From NCBI RefSeq assembly GCF_001752395.1, contig NZ_MKEK01000001.1:3079509-3143508 (forward strand): a stretch of DNA of 64,000 bases, in the 5' to 3' direction. Shown here piece by piece: positions 8,038 to 15,767 of this stretch (positions are counted from its first letter, which is position 1; every line of letters begins with the position of its first letter). The stretch comes from Rheinheimera salexigens. Its GTDB lineage: Bacteria; Pseudomonadota; Gammaproteobacteria; Enterobacterales; Alteromonadaceae. The notes beneath the pieces are model-generated. The model did no database searches, was not told the DNA's origin, and was given only the letters and a program-made list of their open reading frames with translations. The position numbers and the translations under genes are program-made.

Positions 8038-8299
8038 ATCTCACCCTTTTCTCTAAAATATTACTGAGCAATATCACATGCTTCAGCATAATTAAACAGC
8101 GGCTATTCTAGCATAAAACTTTGACCTAAACGCCAGTGCTAACAGCAAACAAATGCAATTTATGCCGGCCAATTATATTCTGTTACCAAAAATAGGCTAA
8201 CGATCACAGTTTTTTCTAGCCCAGATCTTTATACTACGCTTTATACTTAACTTGTTATCAAAGCCAATATTAATACTTTTACGGCAATGTGAGGCGCTA

Positions 8300-9061
8300 A
8301 TGTACTACTTTTTCCGTGGCCTAAGCTTAATCCATACTAAAGGATTAAAACGTTTTGTATTGGTGCCATTATCTATTAATTTAGTCTTATTCTCATTGGC
8401 GTTTTATGTGCTGTTACAACAACTAAATGGCTTTATTAGTGCGGTGCAACAATACTTACCTAGTTGGCTAAGTTGGTTAGAATATTTACTAATTCCATTA
8501 GGCGTGATGTCGCTAGTGATTGGCTTAGCGTTTAGTTTTACCTTAGTTGCAAATTGGATAGCCGCCCCTTTTAATGGCTTATTAAGTGAAAAAGTTGAAG
8601 CCTATTTAACCGGTCAACCGATTGGCAACATGGATACTGCGGCCTTTATTAAAGATATCCCGCGCTTATTAAGCCGGGAATGGCAAAAGCTAATTTATGC
8701 CATACCGCGGGCAATTATATTTTTGATCCTGTTTTTTATATTACCTGTAGGTGGACAAATTTTATGGTTTTTATTTACCAGTTGGTTGTTAGCTATTCAG
8801 TATTGTGACTACCCTTTTGATAACCATAAAATTCCCTTTCATACTATGCGCAATCAGTTAAGACAACGCTGGCCAGATAGCTTTAGTTTTGGTATTACCG
8901 TTGCTATAGGCTGTATGATCCCGCTATTTAATTTGTTTGTTATGCCAATAGCGATTTGTGGGGCAACGGCAATGTGGGTGGATAAATTTGCACTGCAAAA
9001 TGACCCGGCAGAGCAACTACCGGGCCAATCACATTATCGAAAATTAGATAAGTATTGCTAA
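8300..9061 (+). CDS. cysZ: Sulfate transporter CysZ
   Basis: CysZ is an inner-membrane sulfate uptake protein feeding cysteine synthesis. I take ATG 8300 as the start: GAGG lies five bases before it, the protein begins MYYFFRGLSLIHTKGLKRF like the family, and the length becomes 253 residues, equal to the E. coli protein. A longer frame from TTG 8252 has no ribosome site. Several long hydrophobic segments are visible (LVPLSINLVLFSLAFYVLL, LLIPLGVMSLVIGLAFSFTL, IIFLILFFILPVGG, FGITVAIGCMIPLFNLFV), with the family-like YCDYPFDNHK between them. No cysteine-pathway genes are adjacent. Confidence 0.9.
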   Translation: MYYFFRGLSLIHTKGLKRFVLVPLSINLVLFSLAFYVLLQQLNGFISAVQQYLPSWLSWLEYLLIPLGVMSLVIGLAFSFTLVANWIAAPFNGLLSEKVEAYLTGQPIGNMDTAAFIKDIPRLLSREWQKLIYAIPRAIIFLILFFILPVGGQILWFLFTSWLLAIQYCDYPFDNHKIPFHTMRNQLRQRWPDSFSFGITVAIGCMIPLFNLFVMPIAICGATAMWVDKFALQNDPAEQLPGQSHYRKLDKYC

Positions 9062-9067
9062 GAAAAG

Positions 9068-9511
9068 TTAATGGCTAAAATGCTCGGTTAACCAAGGTAG
9101 CGCTAAAAGCTCTGGCTCTAAGGTTTCAATTGCATCAATACGCAACATAGGGGCTATTTCTGTCCCTTGCAGCTCTGCCAGTAACTCATTAAATTGCTCG
9201 CCGGCACCACAAAAATTATCATAACTGCTATCGCCTAAGGCAATCACGGCGTAGCGCTTATTGGTTAATAGTGGAAACTGATCTTTAAGCTGTAAATAAA
9301 ATGGAAACACATTATCTGGAATATCGCCTTCTCCTGTGGTAGAGCTAATCACTAACCAAATATCGGCTGCGAAAGCTAATACTGCATCTAAGCTGGCATC
9401 TTCAAATAACTGGCAATCATAATTAAGCTCACCCAAGGTGCTGATTGCTTGTTCTGCTACATACTGCGCACCACCATAAACAGTGCCGACTATTACTGCG
9501 ATTTTTGCCAT
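9068..9511 (-). CDS. yqcA: Flavodoxin (MioC/YqcA type)
   Basis: This is a single-domain FMN-binding flavodoxin of 147 residues. The phosphate loop region is GTVYGGAQYVAE, and the second and third FMN loops are SSTTGEGDIPDN and LGDSSYDNFCGAG. GGAGG precedes the ATG. It is the last gene of the yqcC-truC-yqcA run, whose order matches E. coli; this supports YqcA over MioC. The physiological electron partner is unknown. It ends head-to-head with cysZ, six bases apart. Confidence 0.9.
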   Translation of the reverse strand: MAKIAVIVGTVYGGAQYVAEQAISTLGELNYDCQLFEDASLDAVLAFAADIWLVISSTTGEGDIPDNVFPFYLQLKDQFPLLTNKRYAVIALGDSSYDNFCGAGEQFNELLAELQGTEIAPMLRIDAIETLEPELLALPWLTEHFSH

Positions 9512-9555
9512 TTGGCCTCCATAAAATTCTGTTTAAAAACATTGTCTACAAAACA

Positions 9556-10362
9556 TTAACTAAAATGCTCGGTAAACTGCTGCTGATAATATTGCTCCGC
9601 TATCGGCCAACCAAACTGCTGAAATAAGGGTTCAAGCTCGTTAAGACCGGCACTAAACAGCAAAGTTTCACCACTGACTGGATGCGGTATCTGTAACTGT
9701 TTAGCGATTAACATTAGCCTTCGACAATTAAAGTGCTGCAAAAACAACTTATTATGCTTGCCATCACCGTGACTGGTATCACCTACTATTGGATGGCGCA
9801 AATGGGCTAAATGCCGACGCAGCTGATGCTTACGCCCTGTTAAGGGTTGTAGCGCCAGCAACGAATAGCGCGCCGCAGGATACCGGCTTACGGGTATGGC
9901 TAATTCAATTTGTTGTAGGGGCTGATAGCGCGTAATGGCTTGTTGTGGTGCTTTGTCATCACGGCTAAATTTATCGGCAATTTTGTCTTGTTGCTCTTTT
10001 AACGCATAATCTAACTCGCCACCTTCGGGCATATAACCGCGCACTACGGCTAAATAATATTTACGCCATAACTGCTGCTGTTGTTGCTCTGATAATATCC
10101 GCGCAATGTCGCTTGATAACCCAAACACTAACACACCTGATGTTGGTCGGTCTAAGCGATGTACCGGAAAGACATGCTGGCCAATTTGATCGCGCAAGGT
10201 TTGCATAGCAAACACGGTTTCGTGTTTATCTAAAAAGGAGCGATGCACTAACATGCCACTAGGCTTATCTATCACCACTAAATACTCATCTTGATACAAG
10301 ATGGTTAATGGCGTTTTTATGTCATTCGACTCGCTGCTTGGTGTTAGCTCAGCGTCATTCAT
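9556..10362 (-). CDS. truC: tRNA pseudouridine(65) synthase
   Basis: TruC isomerises U65 in the T-arm of tRNAs such as tRNA-Asp and tRNA-Ile. The RluA-family catalytic motif HRLDRPTSG carries the nucleophilic Asp. Upstream is the family YQDEYLVVIDKPSGMLVH, and LTGRKHQLRRHLAHLRHPIVGD is the conserved C-terminal motif. The 268-residue length is normal. Its ATG overlaps the yqcC stop by four bases (ATGA), so translation is coupled. The order yqcC-truC-yqcA separates it from other RluA paralogues. Confidence 0.93.
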   Translation of the reverse strand: MNDAELTPSSESNDIKTPLTILYQDEYLVVIDKPSGMLVHRSFLDKHETVFAMQTLRDQIGQHVFPVHRLDRPTSGVLVFGLSSDIARILSEQQQQQLWRKYYLAVVRGYMPEGGELDYALKEQQDKIADKFSRDDKAPQQAITRYQPLQQIELAIPVSRYPAARYSLLALQPLTGRKHQLRRHLAHLRHPIVGDTSHGDGKHNKLFLQHFNCRRLMLIAKQLQIPHPVSGETLLFSAGLNELEPLFQQFGWPIAEQYYQQQFTEHFS

Positions 10363-10679
10363 GCCACACCAGATAAACTGTTGTCGATACGCTTAATAAT
10401 ACTTAATAAAGGTTGCGCAGTAGCCCCTTGGCTTTTAAATGCTTCTTCAGCCATTGGGTGGACACTGACCTTATTAGGTAAGGCCGCTTGGGCAGCGATT
10501 AAGGCTTGCATACGCGGGATAAAAATATATTGCAGCCAATTTTCTAGTGGCATAGTGTCGCAACAAAAAGGTGTCGTGCTATTCATGGCCGTAGCATCTG
10601 GCGGTGATGCACTCCATAAATTAATAAGTTTCAATTCGATTTCTAGCTCTGCTAATAACAATTCAATCTGACTATTCAT
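10359..10679 (-). CDS. yqcC: YqcC family protein (DUF446)
   Basis: This small soluble all-helical protein of 106 residues contains the conserved PFCCDTMPLENWLQYIFIPRM and a C-terminal LLSIIKRIDNSLSG. It heads a three-gene unit with truC (4-base overlap) and yqcA, conserved in enterics. Its biochemical role is not established. The constant association suggests a link to tRNA modification, but that is inference. Confidence 0.9.
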   Translation of the reverse strand: MNSQIELLLAELEIELKLINLWSASPPDATAMNSTTPFCCDTMPLENWLQYIFIPRMQALIAAQAALPNKVSVHPMAEEAFKSQGATAQPLLSIIKRIDNSLSGVA

Positions 10680-10800
10680 AACGGCCTATTTATATCGCCC
10701 TGATGGTTTAGCGCTAGTTTAGCATAAGCCGCCGCCATCGCTAGACTTGTAAAAGCAACAAAACAACAGCATGATCAAGACTTAATTGCAGGAGAAAGCA

Positions 10801-11097
10801 ATGGGTCCAGTAATATTATTGTTGGTGTTAACCGGTATTTGTTATGGTTTTTGGCTACAGCGTAAGCAAGATGAACGAGCTAATTTATTAGCTAAACAGT
10901 TATGTCAGCAGCAAGAGCTGCAGTTATTAGATTGCGCCCGTAATGGCCATAGCATTCGTAAGCACAATGGCAGCATTCGCTGGCTTACCAGTTATCAAGT
11001 TGATTTTAGTGGTGATGGTGAAAGCCGTTACCAAGCAGAATTAATTTTATCTGGCATGCGTTTAGCAGCGTTTGAATTACCGGCTTATCGGGTATAG
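10801..11097 (+). CDS. DUF3301 family membrane-anchored protein
   Basis: The start is ATG 10801 with AGGAGA five bases before it; a TTG start at 10786 would contain that ribosome site. The 98 residues consist of one N-terminal transmembrane anchor (VILLLVLTGICYGFWLQRK), a helix with LAKQLCQQQELQLLDCA, and a beta-rich C-terminus with IRWLTSYQVDFSGDGE and LSGMRLAAFELPAYRV, the conserved DUF3301 pattern. Function is unknown. It is divergent from yqcC. Confidence 0.8.
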   Translation: MGPVILLLVLTGICYGFWLQRKQDERANLLAKQLCQQQELQLLDCARNGHSIRKHNGSIRWLTSYQVDFSGDGESRYQAELILSGMRLAAFELPAYRV

Positions 11098-11103
11098 ATA
11101 ATA

Positions 11104-11152
11104 GTGTTGAGTGCTGAGTGCTGAGTGTTTAGTGTTGAGTGTTGAGTGTTTA
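11104..11152. repeat. Heptamer tandem repeat, seven units (GTGYTKA)
   Basis: Seven consecutive 7-base units vary as GTGTTGA, GTGCTGA, GTGTTTA. Two to three similar units recur at about 11259-11274 beyond a structured element. The array lies in the convergent space between a DUF3301 gene and an acetyltransferase gene and encodes nothing obvious. Confidence 0.9.
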
Positions 11153-11183
11153 GTGTGGGCTAACTAAGATGAATTATTGAGGA

Positions 11184-11241
11184 ACGGTTTTACCCTAAAC
11201 TAACCATTGCAGCCCCGGATGGGCGGAAAGTGGGTAAACCG
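11184..11241. repeat. Imperfect inverted-repeat element between heptamer arrays
   Basis: Outer arms CGGTTTTACCC and GGGTAAACCG pair with one bulged base. An inner hairpin is GCCC-CGGAT-GGGC. The element is bordered on both sides by the GTGTTTA heptamers. It has the look of a dispersed intergenic palindrome or small non-autonomous element, but only one copy lies in this window. Confidence 0.5.
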
Positions 11242-11276
11242 ATCCGTATGTACACTTGAGTGTTTAGTGTTAAATT

Positions 11277-11942
11277 TTAAGTGCTTAGCGCAGGTTGTTT
11301 TGGTCTAAACATTAAATATCCACTTACATTATCAAAGCTGAGTTCTTCAACATTTTGGTAATGATTATCGGTAAAGAGTGATTTATATTTATCCAAGGTA
11401 ACAAAAACGCCTACGCCAGCTGAGTCGGGGCTTTTATCCACGATTGAATTAACGGCATGTAATAAATAATGGCCTAAGCCTAATGCTTGATGCTTAGGTG
11501 ACACGGCTAAAAATGCCAACATATGGTATTGCTCTACCGGCATAGCGGAATGAATGGTTTGTTCTTTTTCTAATAATTGCTTGGTAGAAACATAACCTGC
11601 GGTAAGTAACATTTTAAGTCGCCAATGCCACAAGCGCTCACCATTATCTGTATTAGGCTCTGTAAGGCAAGCAACACCCAATAATTGCTGCTGATTAAAT
11701 AAACCTATCATTGGCTGCTGGGCGTGCCAAAAAGTAGTTAATTCTTCACGAATGGCGGCACGCAAACGTAGTTCATAATCCGACTCATGCGCCCGAAAAA
11801 TTTTCATAAACAACGGATCATCATAATAAGATAAATACAACAAAGAGCCGGCAGATTTTACATCTTCAGCACTTAACATAGCAGCACTTAACATAGCAGC
11901 ACTTATATTATCTAGCGTTAGCGGGTTTACATCCGAGGTCAT
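11277..11942 (-). CDS. GNAT family N-acetyltransferase
   Basis: The acetyl-CoA binding motif A is visible as LAVSPKHQALGLGHYLLHAV (Q/RxxGxG/A) in a 221-residue protein with the usual N-terminal helices and C-terminal strand. AAGGA precedes the ATG. The substrate is unknown. Near the N-terminus the residues AAMLS are repeated (AAMLSAAMLS), coming from a 15-base in-frame tandem duplication at 11868-11897, so the first 25 residues are probably variable. The closest idea is a generic small-molecule acetyltransferase. Confidence 0.8.
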   Translation of the reverse strand: MTSDVNPLTLDNISAAMLSAAMLSAEDVKSAGSLLYLSYYDDPLFMKIFRAHESDYELRLRAAIREELTTFWHAQQPMIGLFNQQQLLGVACLTEPNTDNGERLWHWRLKMLLTAGYVSTKQLLEKEQTIHSAMPVEQYHMLAFLAVSPKHQALGLGHYLLHAVNSIVDKSPDSAGVGVFVTLDKYKSLFTDNHYQNVEELSFDNVSGYLMFRPKQPALST

Positions 11943-12113
11943 AACCGTCCTTGATTGGCAACTTTAAGTGTATTGACCTTAGCAGTAAGCTTAAATATTG
12001 CCAAGTTAAGCTAAGATAAATAAAACTCTACTATGCTTATACTTTGCGTAAACTATGCTCAAACTTTGTTTAAAGTTATGGCAATTGTTTGGTCATTATT
12101 CTGGAGTGTTAAC

Positions 12114-12341
12114 ATGCAAACCGAAATCCACCGTATGAGCAGCTTATTTGCACAATTAGGTTTAGATTCTGAGCCTGAAGCAATAGAAGATTTTATCGCC
12201 AATCATAAGTTAGCGGCTGATGTTGCCATTCAAGATGCGCCGTATTGGCAACCTAGCCAAGCAAAATTTTTACGTAACTCATTACAAGAAGACGCTGAGT
12301 GGTGTGAAATTATTGACGAACTTAGCATCCAACTGCGCTAA
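12114..12341 (+). CDS. DUF2789 family protein
   Basis: I take ATG 12114 (TGGAG upstream) over the TTG or ATG codons further upstream. This gives 75 residues, beginning MQTEIHRMSSLFAQLGLDSE and containing FIANHKLAADVAIQDAPYW and FLRNSLQEDAEWCEIID, the conserved DUF2789 layout. It is a small soluble helical protein of unknown function, common in marine gammaproteobacteria and monocistronic here. Confidence 0.85.
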   Translation: MQTEIHRMSSLFAQLGLDSEPEAIEDFIANHKLAADVAIQDAPYWQPSQAKFLRNSLQEDAEWCEIIDELSIQLR

Positions 12342-12558
12342 GCATTTCTATATTTAGATATAAGCAGTTAGATATAGTCGAGCCTAGTTGATGCAAGTTG
12401 CGCTTAATTGCTGCCGCTTAATTTACTAAATGACAGTCGCGCATGACATACACTGTTAGGTATAGCATGCGCAGCATAGTATTAAACTAATAATAATACT
12501 GAATTAATAATTGTACTGAACTAATAACTGCTACAAAAGTAGATAATGACGCCTAGCT
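12342..12558. other. AT-rich intergenic region with short repeats
   Basis: No gene is seen. The segment around 12485-12535 contains three imperfect copies of a roughly 16-base unit (ACTAATAATaaTACTG-like). It lies between convergent genes; no clear terminator hairpin with a T-run is visible. Confidence 0.5.
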
Positions 12559-12936
12559 TTATAGATATTGATACGCTTTATCGCCCCAGCCAACTAACTT
12601 ATTTTGTTTGAAAATAACCGGCGTACATTCGTCTTTTGTTGTTTTACCGTCACTTTTTATATGATGAGTGCGATAAAATAACACCTGTACTGCGGTACCA
12701 TTTTGATCAAACGACTCACTAAAATCAGGTGCGCCCATTAGGCTGCGAATAGTATCAATAGACATATCTAGTTCAAATTTATTAACTTGTTCTTGATTGT
12801 AACGCTGAGTTTTTTGCCAATTGCTTTTACTATCACTTTCACTTGCATCATCAAATTTATGCTTGCCACCAACAGCCACTACACACCCTGACAAGGTTAC
12901 AGCTAAGGTTACTGCAACAAAAGTTTTTGCTAACAT
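12559..12936 (-). CDS. DUF3192 lipoprotein
   Basis: A signal peptide ends in a lipobox LSGC (Cys at residue 18), so the 125-residue product is a predicted lipoprotein. The C-terminal DUF3192 region shows FELDMSIDTIRSLMGAPDFSES and VLFYRTHHIKSDGKTTKDECTPVIF. The fold resembles the SmpA/BamE-like small beta-alpha domain (inference). CAGGA precedes the ATG. A second DUF3192 protein is encoded at 19496-19945 with a membrane anchor instead of a lipobox. Function is unknown. Confidence 0.85.
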   Translation of the reverse strand: MLAKTFVAVTLAVTLSGCVVAVGGKHKFDDASESDSKSNWQKTQRYNQEQVNKFELDMSIDTIRSLMGAPDFSESFDQNGTAVQVLFYRTHHIKSDGKTTKDECTPVIFKQNKLVGWGDKAYQYL

Positions 12937-13145
12937 AATGATTATCCTGTTTTAATTATTAATTGTTCAGCCTTTAGGGCTTAATGTATGCCGCTTGTGT
13001 TCTTTAACAAGGTAACTTTACAAAGACAGCAAAGCCTATGCCAAATATTTATTAATTTAAAAACAATAACTTAAAAATTAAACGCTACTGTTATTTTACT
13101 AACAGTGGTAAATTTCACTACTTGTTAGTCAAACAGGCAATAACA

Positions 13146-13463
13146 ATGACAGATTCGGTAACATTGCTGCAACAGGTTGCTGCACAGTTGCAGCAAGAAG
13201 GGAAAACACCCAGCTTAGCCTTATTTAGGGCGCGTTTAGCCGGGCAGATTAGCGCGCCTCAGCTTTTTAGTGCTTATCAGCATTGGCGGGCAAACCCAAT
13301 TTTCGCTTCAGGTTCTGCGTTAAACAAAAAGCAAAACACCGCCCCTACTGAGCAAGCCAGTTCAGAGCTGGCTGATAATGATATTGTTACAAGTATTGCC
13401 ACAAGATTAGCGCGTATAGAAGCTAAACTAGATCAGATCCTGACAAAATTGGAACAGCCGTAA
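13146..13463 (+). CDS. Conserved hypothetical protein with C-terminal coiled coil
   Basis: ATG 13146 gives 105 residues; the longer TTG 13122 start has no better ribosome site. The N-terminal half (VTLLQQVAAQLQQEGKTPSL, FRARLAGQISAPQLFSAYQ) looks like a small helical DNA-binding-type domain. A polar linker follows, then a short coiled coil (IATRLARIEAKLDQILTKLE). The stop overlaps the start of the DUF2310 gene by one base (TAATG), so the two are translationally coupled. I cannot name a family. Confidence 0.7.
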   Translation: MTDSVTLLQQVAAQLQQEGKTPSLALFRARLAGQISAPQLFSAYQHWRANPIFASGSALNKKQNTAPTEQASSELADNDIVTSIATRLARIEAKLDQILTKLEQP

Positions 13464-14242
13464 TGTATGTAGCTGAATTAGAGTTTAGCGTTATTGCTAA
13501 TACTGATTTTAATCAAGCAGAAGTCGCCATTCGCAACTACATAGAAGCCTTAATTTTTAATGGCCAAGTGTTAGGTCGCGAGTTTCCTACCGCTTGGTTG
13601 CAAGAAAGCTTTAGCTGTCGGGTGGTGCTACCGCATCAGGATGCATTACAGCCTAAGCAACATAGTGCCAAAGCTACTGCCGCATTAAATCACTTAGGTG
13701 CAGCCGGATTAGCTTTTCCGCAACTAAATATAGTGGGCATGGATCTGATGTCTCAGCATACCGATCCTTGTTCTGCACCCGCTAGTTATATTGTGTATAG
13801 CCGATTTAGTGATACGTGCTCGCCCGTTCGTTGTGGTGAACATTTGGCTCCTATACCGCTGTATCAGTTAAGTAATACCGCCACAGATTTTGAAATGCTG
13901 ATCCGCTGGCAACTGCAATATCAAGCTTTAGACGAAATACAAATGCAACAACACCGAGTGCTAAACAAAAGCGCTGAACGCAGTTTACAGCAATTACATA
14001 GCCAACTTAACCGCCAAGGTAGGCAATTAGCCAAGCAACTAGAGCTGGCTAATCAAGTTCCGGTTTACTACGCCCTTTATAGTGGCACTAGCCCTGACTG
14101 TGCTAACGAAGCTGACAAACGCTGTCCTAGTTGCCAGGGTAATTGGCGCCTTACTGAGCCGGTAGCAGAGCTGTTTGATTTTCAATGTCAGCGCTGTCGT
14201 TTAGTCAGTAATATTGCGTGGGATTGTCAAAGCCCCTCATAA
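13463..14242 (+). CDS. Zn-ribbon-containing protein, DUF2310 family
   Basis: This 259-residue protein has a long N-terminal domain (MYVAELEFSVIANTDFNQAE; YIEALIFNGQVLGREF), a conserved central region and a C-terminal zinc ribbon made of CPSCQGNW and CQRCR (two CxxC pairs). DUF2310 members are described as possible nucleic-acid-binding proteins; the activity is unknown. It is coupled to the preceding small gene and overlaps the 3' end of syd on the other strand by 16 bases. Confidence 0.85.
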   Translation: MYVAELEFSVIANTDFNQAEVAIRNYIEALIFNGQVLGREFPTAWLQESFSCRVVLPHQDALQPKQHSAKATAALNHLGAAGLAFPQLNIVGMDLMSQHTDPCSAPASYIVYSRFSDTCSPVRCGEHLAPIPLYQLSNTATDFEMLIRWQLQYQALDEIQMQQHRVLNKSAERSLQQLHSQLNRQGRQLAKQLELANQVPVYYALYSGTSPDCANEADKRCPSCQGNWRLTEPVAELFDFQCQRCRLVSNIAWDCQSPS

Positions 14243-14793
14243 GCGCAGGGCTGTATTTGGCTAATAAACTGGGCTAAATTTGCCGCCAGCTTTTCACTGA
14301 CATCTTGGCCTACTCGCTCTAGATAAACTTCGCCAGTACTGTTTAATATGCTCAACATGATATCGTCATCTTCAGTGGTTGCAAAAAACACTGTTTCTGG
14401 CTGCTTTAAGCGCCGTTTCATTAAAATATGGCCAATAATATTTTGTTGCAGCCGATTTAGATCATCGGCATTCCATACCATTAATAAGGCTAACTTGCCC
14501 CGCTGATGCTCTGCGGCTAAACCTGCGCCATAATAATGTTGATAAAAAGTGATAATATCAGGATGCAAAGTTAGCTCTAGTGCTTGCTCAACGTTAGAAA
14601 AGTCTGCAGTTGGCTGCTGTAAAGCCGGTTGCCATTGCACGCTACCATCGACAATATCACCGACTTGGCACGGCGATGGACTCGCAGGATCAACCCAGGT
14701 GGTTAATGTGAGTTGTTGCTGTTGATGCCACAGCAGTGACTGTTGAATAAAATCTGAGTAAATGTGGCTTAAGGTCACACGATTTTCCGTCAT
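14227..14793 (-). CDS. syd: SecY-interacting protein Syd
   Basis: Syd is a peripheral inner-membrane protein that binds SecY and monitors translocon quality. The 188-residue product matches the family along its length, with conserved blocks VQWQPALQQPTADFSNVEQAL, FYQHYYGAGLAAEH, NLNRLQQN-like DDLNRLQQNIIGHILMKRRL, and VFFATTEDDDIMLSILNSTGEVYLE. It is divergent from queF with about 44 bases between, the same syd/queF arrangement as in enterics. The ribosome site before its ATG is weak. Confidence 0.93.
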   Translation of the reverse strand: MTENRVTLSHIYSDFIQQSLLWHQQQQLTLTTWVDPASPSPCQVGDIVDGSVQWQPALQQPTADFSNVEQALELTLHPDIITFYQHYYGAGLAAEHQRGKLALLMVWNADDLNRLQQNIIGHILMKRRLKQPETVFFATTEDDDIMLSILNSTGEVYLERVGQDVSEKLAANLAQFISQIQPCAYEGL

Positions 14794-14837
14794 GGTTTAT
14801 GATAAACTTAAGCCATTGTAACCCTAACCTGTAAGTG

Positions 14838-15695
14838 ATGACAAAAGCAGATATGAGTAATGATCCCTCAGAGATACTGGCCAGTTTAAGTTTAGGTAAA
14901 GCCACTGACTATATTGACCAATATGATGCCAGCTTATTGCAGGGTGTACCACGCAGTATGGGCCGCAAAGCAATAGGTTTAAACAGCACGGACTTACCTT
15001 TTGTTGGTCATGATACTTGGCATGGTTATGAATTGTCATGGCTTAATCATAAAGGCAAACCTCAGGTTGCCCTAGCCACTTTTACAGTCCCCTTTGACTC
15101 AGTTAACTTAATTGAGTCAAAGTCGTTTAAGCTGTATTTAAATAGTTTTAATCAAAGTCGATTTGCAGATTTAGGCCAAGTATATCAACACTTACAACGT
15201 GATTTATCGGCTTGTGCCGGTGCTGCAGTTGCGGTTAATTTGCATAATGTCAATGAAATTACCACGTTTCAACCGACTTGGATCCCTGGGCATTGCCTTG
15301 ATGATCAAGACATTGCAATAGATCAATATCAGTATGATGCCAGCTTGCTGCATACCCAGAAAGATGCAGATATTGTTGCCGAAAAACTGCACTCTCATTT
15401 ATTAAAATCAAATTGTTTAATTACCTCGCAACCCGATTGGGCCAGTATTTATATAGATTATCGCGGTGTACAAATTGATCACGAATCATTACTACGCTAT
15501 TTAATTAGCTTTCGTAATCATAACGAATTCCATGAGCAATGCGTTGAGCGAATCTTTCTTGATATTTGGAGCCGTTGCCAGCCGCAGTATTTAGCCGTTT
15601 ATGCCCGCTATACTCGTCGTGGCGGCTTAGATATTAATCCTTGGCGTTGTAGTGAACAACGTAGCCCACCTGCTATACGCTTAAGCAGGCAGTAA
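14838..15695 (+). CDS. queF: NADPH-dependent 7-cyano-7-deazaguanine reductase
   Basis: QueF reduces preQ0 to preQ1, the last free-base step before queuosine is inserted into tRNA. It is the long, bimodular (tandem T-fold) type. The NADPH-side motif [14 protein letters not shown] lies in the first half, and the catalytic Cys in [13 protein letters not shown] lies in the second half, near residue 190. I take ATG 14838; GTG 14835 and ATG 14853 are alternatives and none has a strong ribosome site. It is divergent from syd. Confidence 0.95.
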   Translation: MTKADMSNDPSEILASLSLGKATDYIDQYDASLLQGVPRSMGRKAIGLNSTDLPFVGHDTWHGYELSWLNHKGKPQVALATFTVPFDSVNLIESKSFKLYLNSFNQSRFADLGQVYQHLQRDLSACAGAAVAVNLHNVNEITTFQPTWIPGHCLDDQDIAIDQYQYDASLLHTQKDADIVAEKLHSHLLKSNCLITSQPDWASIYIDYRGVQIDHESLLRYLISFRNHNEFHEQCVERIFLDIWSRCQPQYLAVYARYTRRGGLDINPWRCSEQRSPPAIRLSRQ

Positions 15696-15767
15696 TTATC
15701 GCTTTTATTCCGATAATCGATATACTCAATTTATTAGGCTAATGAATAGCTGGTTTAGGGAATCATT

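Noticed and set aside
8252..8299. Longer cysZ start at TTG 8252
   Set aside because: No ribosome site; ATG 8300 has GAGG and gives the family's usual 253-residue length and N-terminus.
11104..11274. Possible CRISPR array
   Set aside because: The 7-base units are contiguous and have no unique spacers; no cas genes are present.
14794..14837. preQ1 riboswitch before queF
   Set aside because: The gap to the divergent syd start is only about 44 bases and shows no matching pseudoknot layout.
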